Counted from the first letter of the stretch, positions 9,704 through 18,763 are shown. The stretch is DNA of 33,982 nt from an uncultured Clostridia bacterium (GCA_947625335.1 CANQNY010000012.1:1-33982), one strand, 5' to 3'. Translations and numbers: made by a program. Notes: generated by a model not told the origin, from the sequence alone.

Positions 9704-12052
9704 TCAAACGACCTCCGCCGTGTTCCTTTTGATAACCGAAATCCGTCCCGTTGCTCCGTCGACCTCGACAATATCTCCGTTTTTGAGGATACTTGCCGCG
9801 AATTCGACGCCCACGACAGCGGGTTTTTTCAGTTCCCGCGAAATTATCGCCGTGTGTGACAAAAGCGAGCCTTTTTCCGCGATAATTCCTGCCGCCCCGA
9901 CAATGAGAAATACCCAGCCCGGATCGGTCATTTTGGCGACGATTATTTTTCCCGTTGTGTCGGGACAAGCTGTCGGGTCGGTGACAACGAGAACCTCGCC
10001 GCGCGCTTTTCCCGCCGAACACGGCGTGCCTTCAAGCGCGTCTGCAAAGCTGTTTGTTTCCGTCCTGCCGACAGATTTCGGAGCTCGGTCAAAGACCTTT
10101 TCGGCGAAGACAAGGCGCGTATACGCGGGCAGTTCCTCAAAGCGGCGATACATTTCGCGCCGCTGTTCGACAATGCTTTTCATATCCTTTTTGCATTTTA
10201 CAGCCGTTTCGATTTCGGAATATTCGAGATAAAAAATATCCCTCGGCGCGGAGATAACGCCCGCCCCGCAAAGCTCCCCGCCCACTTTAAGCATCATCGA
10301 GCGCATCATGCCGTAAAGCCTCGAACGATTAAGACGGGACTTTTCGCGGTTTTTGATACCGACAGCCGCCCGTTTCGCGAATATTCTGCACAATCCCCGC
10401 GGCACGTCTTTTTGCTCGGAAACGCTCGGAGCAGCCGCATTCGTTTTCGCATATTGAACGATTTTCGCGGCGAGAAGTTCGGGATTTGTCCGAAACGTCA
10501 GGCTTTCAAGCTTAAGCTCCTCGGCGTTGCGGTCGCCGTACAGCTTGATGTATTCCGAAAGTCTGTCCGACAGCTTGCCGTTTTTCATATACTCGCGAAA
10601 ATCCGCCGTGCTTTGAATTTTCTCCAGCCGCGAAAGCTCGCCGCTTTCCTTTGCAATTTGCGACAGTTTTATAAGTTCCGTCACGGGTTTCATGCTCTCT
10701 ATGCCGTTTAGCCCCGAAATAAGGCTGTTCGCTCTCGCGGGGTCGGACTTCAGGCGCGATTTTAAAAGTCCCGTGTAAATAAACGTGTACATATCGTTTA
10801 CCAAGGTCAGATCCCATTTTTCGGTGACCTTGTCAAGAACGTTCTGATAATGCGAAAGAATTTCCTCGGCACTCGCCAAATTCAAATCCACCGACTCGAA
10901 AAACCGTATCATTTCCCTAAATTCGCCGTCAAGTTTTTCCATAAGCCTCGGACATGCGCTCATTAAATAAATAAACGACAGCGTGACCTTAAAATGCGTT
11001 ACAAAGCCGATTTTTCGGGAAAGCTGCGATGTGACAGCCTTGTTTTTCACGCCCAGCATTTCCTGCCACACGGGAATTATTTTCCTGCTGAACGGCAAAA
11101 ACAAAATTACATCATACCAATTGCTTATGCGGTAGTAAATTCGCCCGCTTGACGCGTCCACCATATTTCTGAGAATTTCGTCCGCCATAGCGACGGTTTC
11201 AGGCTCGCGCGTCAGCCGCAGCAAAACCGAGCGGAAAACGCGGTAATACGCCGTTCTGATAAAGCTTTGCGTAAGCGGCAGCGTTATTCCGGGGTAACTT
11301 TCGACAATATTGCTGTTATCGAGAACAATGGGAAAATCACATTTCAGAGAGGTTATCGGGCGCGCCTGCAAAATAAATATTTCGCCGTTTTTAATTGCAA
11401 ATTCAACGTCGCATTCATGCCCGAAAAGATTTTTTATCCGTTTTGAAAGTTCAATAAGCTCTAAAAGCACGCCTTCGGATATTTTCGGGGAATTCTCCGT
11501 CTGCTCGCAGAAATAAAGCCCGTCGGTGGTGTTGTAGTAATAAGCGGAGGTGGGAGCTTTGTCCTCGACGACATTGTCGCCCGTCCCAAAGCCTATTACC
11601 ACCACCGTCTCGTTTAGTATACCCTGCGGATTTGCCGTGAAAATAACGCCCGACAGCTCGGCGTTTATCATCTCCTGAACGACCGCGCAGACGGTGATTT
11701 TTTCGGGCGAAATCCCGTTCTTTTTGCAGTATTCGCAAAATCCCGCGCTTTTCGGAACGGCGCGAACGCGTTTTACCGCGTCGTTTATCCCGCTTAAAGA
11801 AAGTCCCAGCTCGGTGTGAAATTGTCCCGCAAACGACGCTTCTGCGCCGTCCTCCGCGCTTGCCGACGAGCGCACCGAAACCGTTTTATTGTCGCCGAAA
11901 AATTTCACCGCATAGCTTGCAACATCGCAGTTATCTTCCCCGAAAACGCAGAAAAACGGCGGGATATTAAAGCCGTTTTCCGACATTTTAAAGAGATTTC
12001 CCGCCTTTGCGCCGACGGGTTGTCCGTTGTAATTATCCGCACCGATTATCAT
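9704..12052 (-). CDS. phosphoenolpyruvate synthase/pyruvate-phosphate-dikinase-like protein
   Basis: SVRSSASAEDGAEASFAGQFHTELG (ATP-grasp PPDK N-domain) and GIIAEKGSLLSHTAIISRELKKPAVVGVE (swivelling His domain). Confidence 0.9.
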   Translation of the reverse strand: MIIGADNYNGQPVGAKAGNLFKMSENGFNIPPFFCVFGEDNCDVASYAVKFFGDNKTVSVRSSASAEDGAEASFAGQFHTELGLSLSGINDAVKRVRAVPKSAGFCEYCKKNGISPEKITVCAVVQEMINAELSGVIFTANPQGILNETVVVIGFGTGDNVVEDKAPTSAYYYNTTDGLYFCEQTENSPKISEGVLLELIELSKRIKNLFGHECDVEFAIKNGEIFILQARPITSLKCDFPIVLDNSNIVESYPGITLPLTQSFIRTAYYRVFRSVLLRLTREPETVAMADEILRNMVDASSGRIYYRISNWYDVILFLPFSRKIIPVWQEMLGVKNKAVTSQLSRKIGFVTHFKVTLSFIYLMSACPRLMEKLDGEFREMIRFFESVDLNLASAEEILSHYQNVLDKVTEKWDLTLVNDMYTFIYTGLLKSRLKSDPARANSLISGLNGIESMKPVTELIKLSQIAKESGELSRLEKIQSTADFREYMKNGKLSDRLSEYIKLYGDRNAEELKLESLTFRTNPELLAAKIVQYAKTNAAAPSVSEQKDVPRGLCRIFAKRAAVGIKNREKSRLNRSRLYGMMRSMMLKVGGELCGAGVISAPRDIFYLEYSEIETAVKCKKDMKSIVEQRREMYRRFEELPAYTRLVFAEKVFDRAPKSVGRTETNSFADALEGTPCSAGKARGEVLVVTDPTACPDTTGKIIVAKMTDPGWVFLIVGAAGIIAEKGSLLSHTAIISRELKKPAVVGVEFAASILKNGDIVEVDGATGRISVIKRNTAEVV

Positions 12053-12054
12053 AC

Positions 12055-12954
12055 TTAAACCTTCCCGAAAATCAAAAACGCCGCGACAGTAAGGAGCATC
12101 ATCGTTTCTTGAATGTAGGTGTACCGCTCCACCTTATCAACGATTTTAAAGCGGGTCGGGTCTTTCATAAACTGCGCGAATTTCAGCGTCATCCAGCCCG
12201 TGTTGAGCAGAAGAGCGCAAACGGAGATCTTGTTTAAATTCCACACGAGAAGAACATTTGTGAGAATATCCACCCAAGTCAGCACCAGCACGAACACCGT
12301 CGACTTTTTATAGCCGAACAGTTTGGAATATGTAACATACTCCGTCTCGTCTTTCGGAGCGCGGATTTTCCGCGAGACCTCCCAGATAAGCGCGGGGAAG
12401 TAGAGCGTCATCATCGCAAGAAAATTGGTAAGCGTAAGCGCGGGAAGTCCGTATTTTATGCAGGTAAACGAGATGATGTATACGTTCAAAATCATCTGCA
12501 CGGGGTTGTGCGTAACGAGGGCTAAAGGCAGGCTTTTCTGTATTTTTTTCTTGCTGAAAAACCACAGCGACATAAGCGTCCCGTAAACATACAAAAACAG
12601 GAAAAAGAGGAAGTTGTTCATAAAAACGGCGTTGAGGGCGACTGTCACCGCAATGAGAATTCCCACGAATATTGCAAGGTCCTTTTTCTTAACGCGCCCC
12701 GACGGCAGAGGTCTTGTCGGGAACAGGCGGCAGTCAAGCTCGTAATCCTTGAAGTCGTCGGCAATCCGCAGCCAGAGCAGAAAGCTGAACACCGTAAACC
12801 CGCCGATAAACTCCTGATAATTTATCTTGAAATCCGACACGCCGTTGTTAAGCAGAACGATAAAATAAATCTCGCCGAACACGATAATTCCGAGCAAAAG
12901 CCGAGGGATTATCGGATACATTTCCTTGAAATAGATGTGAAGTCGTTTCAGCAT
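12055..12954 (-). CDS. UbiA-family prenyltransferase-like membrane protein
   Basis: multiple TMs; RIADDFKDYELDCRLFPTRPLPSG aspartate-rich motif; second motif SRKIRAPKDETEYVTYSKLFG. Confidence 0.85.
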   Translation of the reverse strand: MLKRLHIYFKEMYPIIPRLLLGIIVFGEIYFIVLLNNGVSDFKINYQEFIGGFTVFSFLLWLRIADDFKDYELDCRLFPTRPLPSGRVKKKDLAIFVGILIAVTVALNAVFMNNFLFFLFLYVYGTLMSLWFFSKKKIQKSLPLALVTHNPVQMILNVYIISFTCIKYGLPALTLTNFLAMMTLYFPALIWEVSRKIRAPKDETEYVTYSKLFGYKKSTVFVLVLTWVDILTNVLLVWNLNKISVCALLLNTGWMTLKFAQFMKDPTRFKIVDKVERYTYIQETMMLLTVAAFLIFGKV

Positions 12955-13802
12955 TTTGTCCTCCCAATTTTTTCGCCCGTTTTAACAAGCGTTTCTATGC
13001 CGTTTTCGGAATTTTTCAGAATATCCCCGCAAACCTCTATAACACCGCGTTTGAACAGCTGAATTATTGTCGAACCGCCAAACGAAAAATAGCCCTTTTC
13101 GTCCATTCTCGAAAAATCGCCGACGTCGTGATTTGTGATTTTTCCGACCTGCAGCGCCCCGACTTCGATTTGAATTATCTCCCCGAAATGCCGAGTTAAA
13201 AGCCTTGAGCAAACGCGGTGGTTGCGCGAAAAAACGCGGTATTTTTCCGAAATCGGGCGCACCGTGTGCAGTTCTCCGGGAATTTCCTCCGTCTGCAAAA
13301 TTTTTCCGTCATCGCAAAATACATACCTATGGCAGTCCTCGACCGCCAGCCTGTAAACAAGGCAAATTCCCCCCGCAAACCCAGAAACATCAAGCTTTCC
13401 CGCAAGCTCCGACAGCGTGTATACGCTGCGCTTTATCCGAAGTTCAAGCTCGTCCGTTATCGGGTAAACCGAAAGCCTTCCGCAGCACGGCGCGATAAGC
13501 TCGTCCGCTTTGCAGTCGGTCGTAAAGCGGCATTTCCGCGTGAAAAATTCGTCAAAGCTGTGAAATTCGGCGGTGTCGCAGGCTGACAAGTCGATGTTAT
13601 ATTTTTCAACAAACGGGCGAATTTTCCCCGTCGAAAATCTGCTTTTCATAAACGCGCCGTAAATTTTTGAATAAATTCCGCGGCAGAAAAACGCCTTAAG
13701 AAGAATTCTCCCTGCCGCCGTGTTGTAGAGAAAATCAAGACCCTTTGCACCATATTCAATTTCCTCAAAAAACGCACCTGCGGCTCTGTCGTAAATCGTC
13801 AT
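12948..13802 (-). CDS. psd: phosphatidylserine decarboxylase
   Basis: SFDEFFTRKCR, HYRxxCDG-like VEDCHRYVFCDDG, autocatalytic GGST (YFSFGGSTIIQLF); start at MTIYDRAAG. Confidence 0.9.
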   Translation of the reverse strand: MTIYDRAAGAFFEEIEYGAKGLDFLYNTAAGRILLKAFFCRGIYSKIYGAFMKSRFSTGKIRPFVEKYNIDLSACDTAEFHSFDEFFTRKCRFTTDCKADELIAPCCGRLSVYPITDELELRIKRSVYTLSELAGKLDVSGFAGGICLVYRLAVEDCHRYVFCDDGKILQTEEIPGELHTVRPISEKYRVFSRNHRVCSRLLTRHFGEIIQIEVGALQVGKITNHDVGDFSRMDEKGYFSFGGSTIIQLFKRGVIEVCGDILKNSENGIETLVKTGEKIGRTKC

Positions 13803-14416
13803 AAAATAATATCTCTCACCAGAATAAGCGCGATTATCCCGACTGCAAGCGCGCCGAAAATAACATACCACACGCCGCGCGGCTTTGCGATTTTCACGTT
13901 AAGGATAAACAACACCGCCATTACCGCGAATTCCGCCGCCCAGACTACAACGGCGTTAAATTCGGGAAAAAATCCCAAAGCCGCGTAGGTCACGGGAATA
14001 ATTAGCGCGGCATAAGTTACGGGAAGTCCGTCGTAATGCGTGCGGACGCCCTCCGCCGCAGCCGAGGTGTTGAACCATGCAAGCCGAATTATCCCGCACA
14101 AAATATAGCCTAAAAGAAACGGATATTTTGCAAATCCTATGCCCTCTAAAAGCCTTATACCCAGCACCGCGGGCAGAGCCAGAAAATCCACAACGTCCGC
14201 GAGACTGTCTATCTGCACGCCGAATTCCTGCTCGGCGCGGTCGCGTTTGCACCGCCGCGCGATTACCCCGTCAAAAAGATCGCATATCCCCGCGCAAACC
14301 AGCGCTATCATAGCGGCGGCATTCATATTTTCAACGGCGAAAGCTATCCCCGCCGTTGCCGCCGCAACGCCGACGTATGTTAAAATAACTGATTTGTTGT
14401 ATTTACCGATAAACAT
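13799..14416 (-). CDS. pssA: CDP-alcohol phosphatidyltransferase, probably phosphatidylserine synthase
   Basis: CDP-OH motif CDLFDGVIARRCKRDRAEQEFGVQIDSLADVVDF; adjacent to psd. Confidence 0.9.
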   Translation of the reverse strand: MFIGKYNKSVILTYVGVAAATAGIAFAVENMNAAAMIALVCAGICDLFDGVIARRCKRDRAEQEFGVQIDSLADVVDFLALPAVLGIRLLEGIGFAKYPFLLGYILCGIIRLAWFNTSAAAEGVRTHYDGLPVTYAALIIPVTYAALGFFPEFNAVVVWAAEFAVMAVLFILNVKIAKPRGVWYVIFGALAVGIIALILVRDIIL

Positions 14417-14423
14417 TTTTTCC

Positions 14424-15008
14424 TCACAAGTTTTTGCGAATTCGTGCTGCGTATAATATTGAACTTACGGCAAGATGCGTTACCGCGCCGAGGAGAATAT
14501 ACGAAAAATATTCTGCGACCGTCATCGGGAACAACGCCGCGTACACTAAAGTCACTCCGAAAAGCGAATCTATCTGGTCAACGACAAAAAACACCGCGCC
14601 CTTTATCCCACGCTCGGTTTTCCCGCACGGAATATCAAGACGCCGCTTTACAAAGCTGTTTGGCAGCTCAAAAAGAACGTACGCAAAACCCATTGCCGCT
14701 CCCGCTGCGAGATTAAACAGGGGAGTGTTCTCAAACCGCGCATAGATAAGGCAACGTTCGGGAAATTTTGTACACACAGCACCCCAAAGCACCTGCGCTG
14801 CCGCCGCGAAAACAGTCATTCCGAAAAATCCCGCCCAGGTCTTGTTGTCCCCGAAAACGCGTTTTCCGTCGGAAAGCGTTTTCCCGCCGTCGATCGGGCG
14901 GTTTATCCGCTTATAAAGCGGCGTTTTCACGAACAGCATATTAAGTATTCCCGCGATGATGACGGGCGTTATGGTTATGTACATTTTCAAGATTGTCATA
15001 AATATCAT
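14424..15008 (-). CDS. CDP-archaeol-synthase (CarS)-like CDP-lipid synthase
   Basis: INRPIDGGKTLSDGKRVFGDNKTWAGFFGM and CGKTERGIKGAVFFVVDQIDSLFG motifs, hydrophobic. Confidence 0.82.
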   Translation of the reverse strand: MIFMTILKMYITITPVIIAGILNMLFVKTPLYKRINRPIDGGKTLSDGKRVFGDNKTWAGFFGMTVFAAAAQVLWGAVCTKFPERCLIYARFENTPLFNLAAGAAMGFAYVLFELPNSFVKRRLDIPCGKTERGIKGAVFFVVDQIDSLFGVTLVYAALFPMTVAEYFSYILLGAVTHLAVSSILYAARIRKNL

Positions 15009-15358
15009 AGCAAATTTGAGATCAAAATAGCTCCCTCAGCCCCGAAGAAAGCCACTCCCGACACGCAGACAGCCGCCGCGGCAACGTCCTTTATAAATTT
15101 CACATTTTTGTCAATCTCAGAACAAAAGCTGTCGCACAAACGTTCTATGGCGGTGTTTATGTACTCCGCGGAGAATGCCGCACAGGTAAGCGCGAGCAGA
15201 ATTATGTAATCGTAAAAGCCCGAAGATGTGAGGATATTCAGCGCAAGAAAAACAAGCGCGATGCCCGAATAGATCTTAAGGTTGCGCTCCGCGAGAAACC
15301 CGCTTGCCACGCCCCTCAGCGCGCATTTTACGCTTTCCAGAAAGTTTTTGTTTTTCAT
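15005..15358 (-). CDS. dgkA: diacylglycerol kinase/undecaprenol kinase family
   Basis: ERNLKIY, EYINTAIERLCD...DKNVKFIKDVAAAAV motifs; start moved to M at 15358 because a -35/-10 pair overlaps the longer ORF. Confidence 0.9.
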   Translation of the reverse strand: MKNKNFLESVKCALRGVASGFLAERNLKIYSGIALVFLALNILTSSGFYDYIILLALTCAAFSAEYINTAIERLCDSFCSEIDKNVKFIKDVAAAAVCVSGVAFFGAEGAILISNLL

Positions 15359-15386
15359 ATCCCGAGCCTCCACTATATTCCTTTCC

Positions 15387-15415
15387 ATTATAACACAATT
15401 CGACAGATTTGTCAA
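15387..15415 (-). promoter_or_regulatory. promoter of the dgkA-GNAT operon
   Basis: on minus strand TTGACA (15415-15410) 17 nt TATAAT (15392-15387). Confidence 0.8.
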
Positions 15416-15448
15416 GAGGGAGGGTTTACAGTTGGCAGTTTACAGGGT

Positions 15449-15502
15449 ATAGTGAACAGTAATAGGTATCCGCTCCGCGGATAATTTAGATTGTTACAAA
15501 GA
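15449..15502 (-). repeat. dispersed intergenic repeat, copy B (inverted relative to copy A)
   Basis: reverse complement ctttgtaacaatctaaattatccgcggagcggatacctattactgttcac. Confidence 0.85.
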
Positions 15503-17060
15503 GGAAATGTTGACGAGTTTTCGCCCACACTTCCGCCGTACAGAAAACAACAAACCCAGCAGAGCGACCTCTGCTGGGAAATGGTGCAGGACATTGTCCT
15601 GCTGGCTCCCCCAAACCCCTTAAATCCGAAACGTAAGTACTTAATTTGAGAGGAATCGTCTCAGATTCCTCTCTGCAATTAAAATTTATTACAGCCTTAT
15701 CATCATACACATAAATCGAATTCACGAATGTATCTATAATCCGCTGCTTGTTATCTTGACTTGCAAGGTTAAGGTCAATCATCTTGGACAGCCAAAACTT
15801 GACCTGTTCCCGCGTCAAAATCTGCGTTTGAATTTCCTCGCGGGCGATCTTAACTTCAAGGTCTGTCTTCTGCGCAGTCAACTCGTCCATACGCCTTTTG
15901 GTAGTCGGATTTATAATGCCTTGCTCTATCGCGCGAGCCATATTCTCCAAACTTTTTTCCACTTCCTCCAACTCCCGATGCAGCAAAGGGACAGCCGTGT
16001 TTTCTTTAGCCTGCCACATCATCAAATGCTCCACCAAACTATCCATAGCATTACACTCAAAAACGCTCTGAACGGTCTTCCGCATAACTAATTCTTCAAT
16101 GGCGTCTTTCCGCACCGCTTTTCTATGACATCCACGCTTTTTCTTAGCGGTAACACATTTATAATAGTGGTAAACTTTGCCCGATTGACTTGTCCCGCCC
16201 TCGCCAACCATTAGCGCACCACAATCGCCGCACATTAACTTTGACGTAAGCAGATACCTCTCATCAGCTTTATAGCTTGACGGCGCATACTTGTTTTTCT
16301 CAAGCCTGTCCATGGCAAGCGCAAACAATTCCTTTGAAATGATTGACGGCACACCGTTCGGCACTACCACATCACGATAACTATACTCGCCTATATATTT
16401 CCTATTCTGCAAAAGTGCCGTAACCGTAGTCTTACCTATTGGCTTACCTTGTGAAGAGCGCACTCCGTTATCATTAAGATATGTCACAATATCTTTGACT
16501 TGTCTGCCGTTGACATACATCAGAAAAGCCTCTTTAATAAACGGTGCGGTCAGCTCGTCAATCTGATAGTGCTTGCTCTCGTCAATCTTGTAACCAACAG
16601 GAACAAACCCTCCGTTGTATTGGCACTTCAAAGCGTTCTCGGGCATACCCCTTATGACTTTTTCCGAAAGCTCCGCCGAATAATATTCCGCATACCCCTC
16701 AAGCACTGACTCCAGAATAATTCCCTCCGCGCCATCAGATATAGCTTCCGTTGCCGAAATGACCTTCACGCCGTTCTTGCGCAGCACCGCCTTATAGTGC
16801 GCGCTGTCATAACGGTTGCGCGCGAACCTGTCCAGCTTCCAGACTATAACCATATCGTAAAGTCCTCCGGAACTCTCCTTAACCATTCGCTGAAATTCGG
16901 GACGATTGTCCGTTTTCGCCGACACCGCCCTGTCAATGTACGAGCCAACAAGCGTGTAGCCTTTTCGCATAGCGAACTCGCGGCACTCGCGCAACTGCCC
17001 CTCTATGCTCTCCTCGCGCTGATTATCGCAGGAATACCGCGCGTAAATTACTGCTCTCAT
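15486..17060 (-). CDS. large serine site-specific recombinase (resolvase, Recombinase and zinc-ribbon domains)
   Basis: MRAVIYARYSCDNQREESIEGQLRECREFA, WKLDRFARNRYDSAHYK, YLLTSKLMCGDCGALM; the C-terminal ~30 aa may be read-through. Confidence 0.95.
   Translation of the reverse strand: MRAVIYARYSCDNQREESIEGQLRECREFAMRKGYTLVGSYIDRAVSAKTDNRPEFQRMVKESSGGLYDMVIVWKLDRFARNRYDSAHYKAVLRKNGVKVISATEAISDGAEGIILESVLEGYAEYYSAELSEKVIRGMPENALKCQYNGGFVPVGYKIDESKHYQIDELTAPFIKEAFLMYVNGRQVKDIVTYLNDNGVRSSQGKPIGKTTVTALLQNRKYIGEYSYRDVVVPNGVPSIISKELFALAMDRLEKNKYAPSSYKADERYLLTSKLMCGDCGALMVGEGGTSQSGKVYHYYKCVTAKKKRGCHRKAVRKDAIEELVMRKTVQSVFECNAMDSLVEHLMMWQAKENTAVPLLHRELEEVEKSLENMARAIEQGIINPTTKRRMDELTAQKTDLEVKIAREEIQTQILTREQVKFWLSKMIDLNLASQDNKQRIIDTFVNSIYVYDDKAVINFNCREESETIPLKLSTYVSDLRGLGEPAGQCPAPFPSRGRSAGFVVFCTAEVWAKTRQHFLFVTI
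15555..15578 (-). terminator. Rho-independent terminator-like hairpin, minus strand
   Basis: CCCAGCAGAG-gtcg-CTCTGCTGGG followed by TTTGTTGTTTT on the minus strand. Confidence 0.65.
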
Positions 17061-17167
17061 GTTAACGACCTCCTTTTTATAATATGATTATACCATACCC
17101 AAAAGCGTTTGTCAATGCTTTAAAGCGATAAATCACAGATTTTTTTTTACTTTCGGGAACGATACCT

Positions 17168-17329
17168 TTAAGCTGCACTATCAGTACCCTGTTCGACTTC
17201 TCGAAGATGTTCCTCCCAGATTGCCTTACCACTATCCGAAGAAAAGAATTCTTGCATAGCCGGCAACAAACTTTGCGCCAGCGCGTCAAGCTGCTCCTCG
17301 AAAAGAACGTGCTTCTTCTGATTTTCCAT
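17168..17329 (-). CDS. small mobile-element-associated protein (53 aa)
   Basis: MENQKKHVLFEEQLDALAQSLLPAMQEFFSSDSGKAIWEEHLREVEQG; RBS gggggagac. Confidence 0.6.
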   Translation of the reverse strand: MENQKKHVLFEEQLDALAQSLLPAMQEFFSSDSGKAIWEEHLREVEQGTDSAA

Positions 17330-17358
17330 TTTGTCTCCCCCTTGAAAATTTTTGCCCT

Positions 17359-17731
17359 TCACTTATAGGAAAATTTTCGGCGATTTATTAGGGGGTAAGA
17401 ACAAAATTTTTTCTATTCTACTTTTTGTACAAAATGTTCACTGCCAATATGTGCATTGCAACAAACTTAAAATAAATTTTTCATCTCCCCCTAATTTTCC
17501 CACTGATTTTTTTCCTATAAGTGAGGGGGGTAACACAATCTGCGGTTTGCCGACGCAGAAAATTTTTGAGGGGGTTTGCAGGAGCAGACCAAAAACGCCA
17601 AAACGAGGAATACGTATTCTTTCGATTTTTGTATGCATAGCAAGCCATAGAAAATCCCGTATACTTTGGGATTTTCTTACATTTTGAGTGCAGACCCCCT
17701 CAAAATATTTCTTAGGGAACCCAACCCTAAG
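17359..17731. other. candidate oriT/relaxosome region with nested inverted repeats
   Basis: TCACTTATAGGAAAA (17359) / TTTTCCTATAAGTGA (17510); TTTTTGAGGGGGTTTGCA (17563) / TGCAGACCCCCTCAAAA (17689); hairpins TCTGCG/CGCAGA, AAAATCCC/GGGATTTT, CTTAGGG/CCCTAAG; directly upstream of mobC. Confidence 0.6.
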
Positions 17732-17797
17732 AGTAATACCCCCTAAATTGATAGGCTTTGTCTATCACCATTTCAATTAACAGGAGGTAGAAAAATT

Positions 17798-18050
17798 ATG
17801 AGAAAGTATAAGCAAGTAAAACGCAAGGAGGTCATATTCTCGACAGATGAATGGAAGTTGATTGAGGAACGGGCTGCTTCGGTTCTGATGAAAACGGGAA
17901 CATTCATAAAACGTATGTCCCTCGACGGGCATATAACCTATTTTAATATGTCCGAGGTAGGCGAAGTGATGAAAGCCTTGCGTATCATTGTGCGAACATT
18001 AACCAGATTGCGAAAACAGCGAACGAGATTAACAGCATTTATACCGAGGA
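17798..18050 (+). pseudogene. MobC-type relaxosome protein, frameshifted and 3'-truncated
   Basis: MRKYKQVKRKEVIFSTDEWKLIEERAASVLMKTGTFIKRMSLDG...EVMKALRII then, in another frame, CANINQIAKTANEINSIYTE. Confidence 0.8.
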
Positions 18051-18350
18051 GCGCTCCACGTCCGAACGCGTTGTTACGGAGTAAATTCTTTCCTCGTCGG
18101 TGTCGAGTTCAATGTCCGAGAGCAGCGTGTTGTAATAATCATCGTCCCGACCGAAAAGCTCGCACATATGATTTCCATAAACGCCGTCAATCCTGCGGCG
18201 TAGGAGCATGCGTCCTCGACCGTGAACGCATAGTCCATTTCGTTGGCGCTGTCGGTGAGTATCAGCTTGTCGCCTTTTTTCAGTCCGTACTTTTCGGCAG
18301 TCGCTTTTTCGAGGACAAGGCTAATTTTTCCGCCGTGAAGTGTCTGAACA
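18050..18350 (-). pseudogene. internal fragment of an FtsX/MacB-like ABC transporter permease
   Basis: SVQTLHGGKISLVLEKATAEKYGLKKGDKLILTDSANEMDYAFTVEDACSYAAGLTAFM then, frameshifted, MCELFGRDDDYYNTLLSDIELDTDEERIYSVTTRSDVERSS. Confidence 0.7.
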
Positions 18351-18551
18351 GAAGCTTTTAAATTCCTCAAAGGGTTGTTCAACGATCGCCGCGAACAAGT
18401 CCTCCTTATCCTTAAAAAAGAAGTACAATGCGCCGATAGTCACTTCTGCGTCGGCGCATATCTTCCTCAGGGAAGCTTTCGTGCAGACCTTTTCAGAGAA
18501 TTCCGCGCGGGCACTTTCGATAAGCCTTTCCTTAGTTTCTTTAATATCCAA
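18350..18551 (-). pseudogene. N-terminal fragment of a TetR-family regulator
   Basis: MDIKETKERLIESARAEFSEKVCTKASLRKICADAEVTIGALYFFFKDKEDLFAAIVEQPFEEFKSF, then sequence turns into the permease fragment. Confidence 0.8.
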
Positions 18552-18660
18552 ATTTTAACTCCTTGACATAACGTTGTTATGCTATAATTATAACTTTATC
18601 ATATTTTTTCTCTAAATGTCAAGAAGTTTTTAAAATTTTTAGAAAATTTAAAAAAAAGTA

Positions 18661-18690
18661 TTGACAACTGCCGTTTTGATATGCTATAAT
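18661..18690 (+). promoter_or_regulatory. promoter of the DUF3793-flavodoxin operon
   Basis: TTGACA 18 nt TATAAT. Confidence 0.8.
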
Positions 18691-18698
18691 ATATTCAA

Positions 18699-18714
18699 GT
18701 TAGTTTACGCTAAC
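18699..18714. promoter_or_regulatory. operator site 1 GTTAG-N6-CTAAC
   Basis: GTTAGTTTACGCTAAC. Confidence 0.8.
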
Positions 18715-18763
18715 TCGCGGAATTGCCGGCATATTATGTCCCGGTATTTATTTTTGGAATTGA

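Noticed and set aside
12948-13802. GGST instead of LGST in Psd as an anomaly
   Set aside because: GGST/GGSS variants are known in the wider Psd family.
12055-15008. A complete archaeal ether-lipid pathway (CarS + UbiA as DGGGP synthase)
   Set aside because: No G1P dehydrogenase or GGGP synthase in the window and DgkA/PssA/Psd are bacterial-type; only the weaker claim of an unusual lipid operon is kept.
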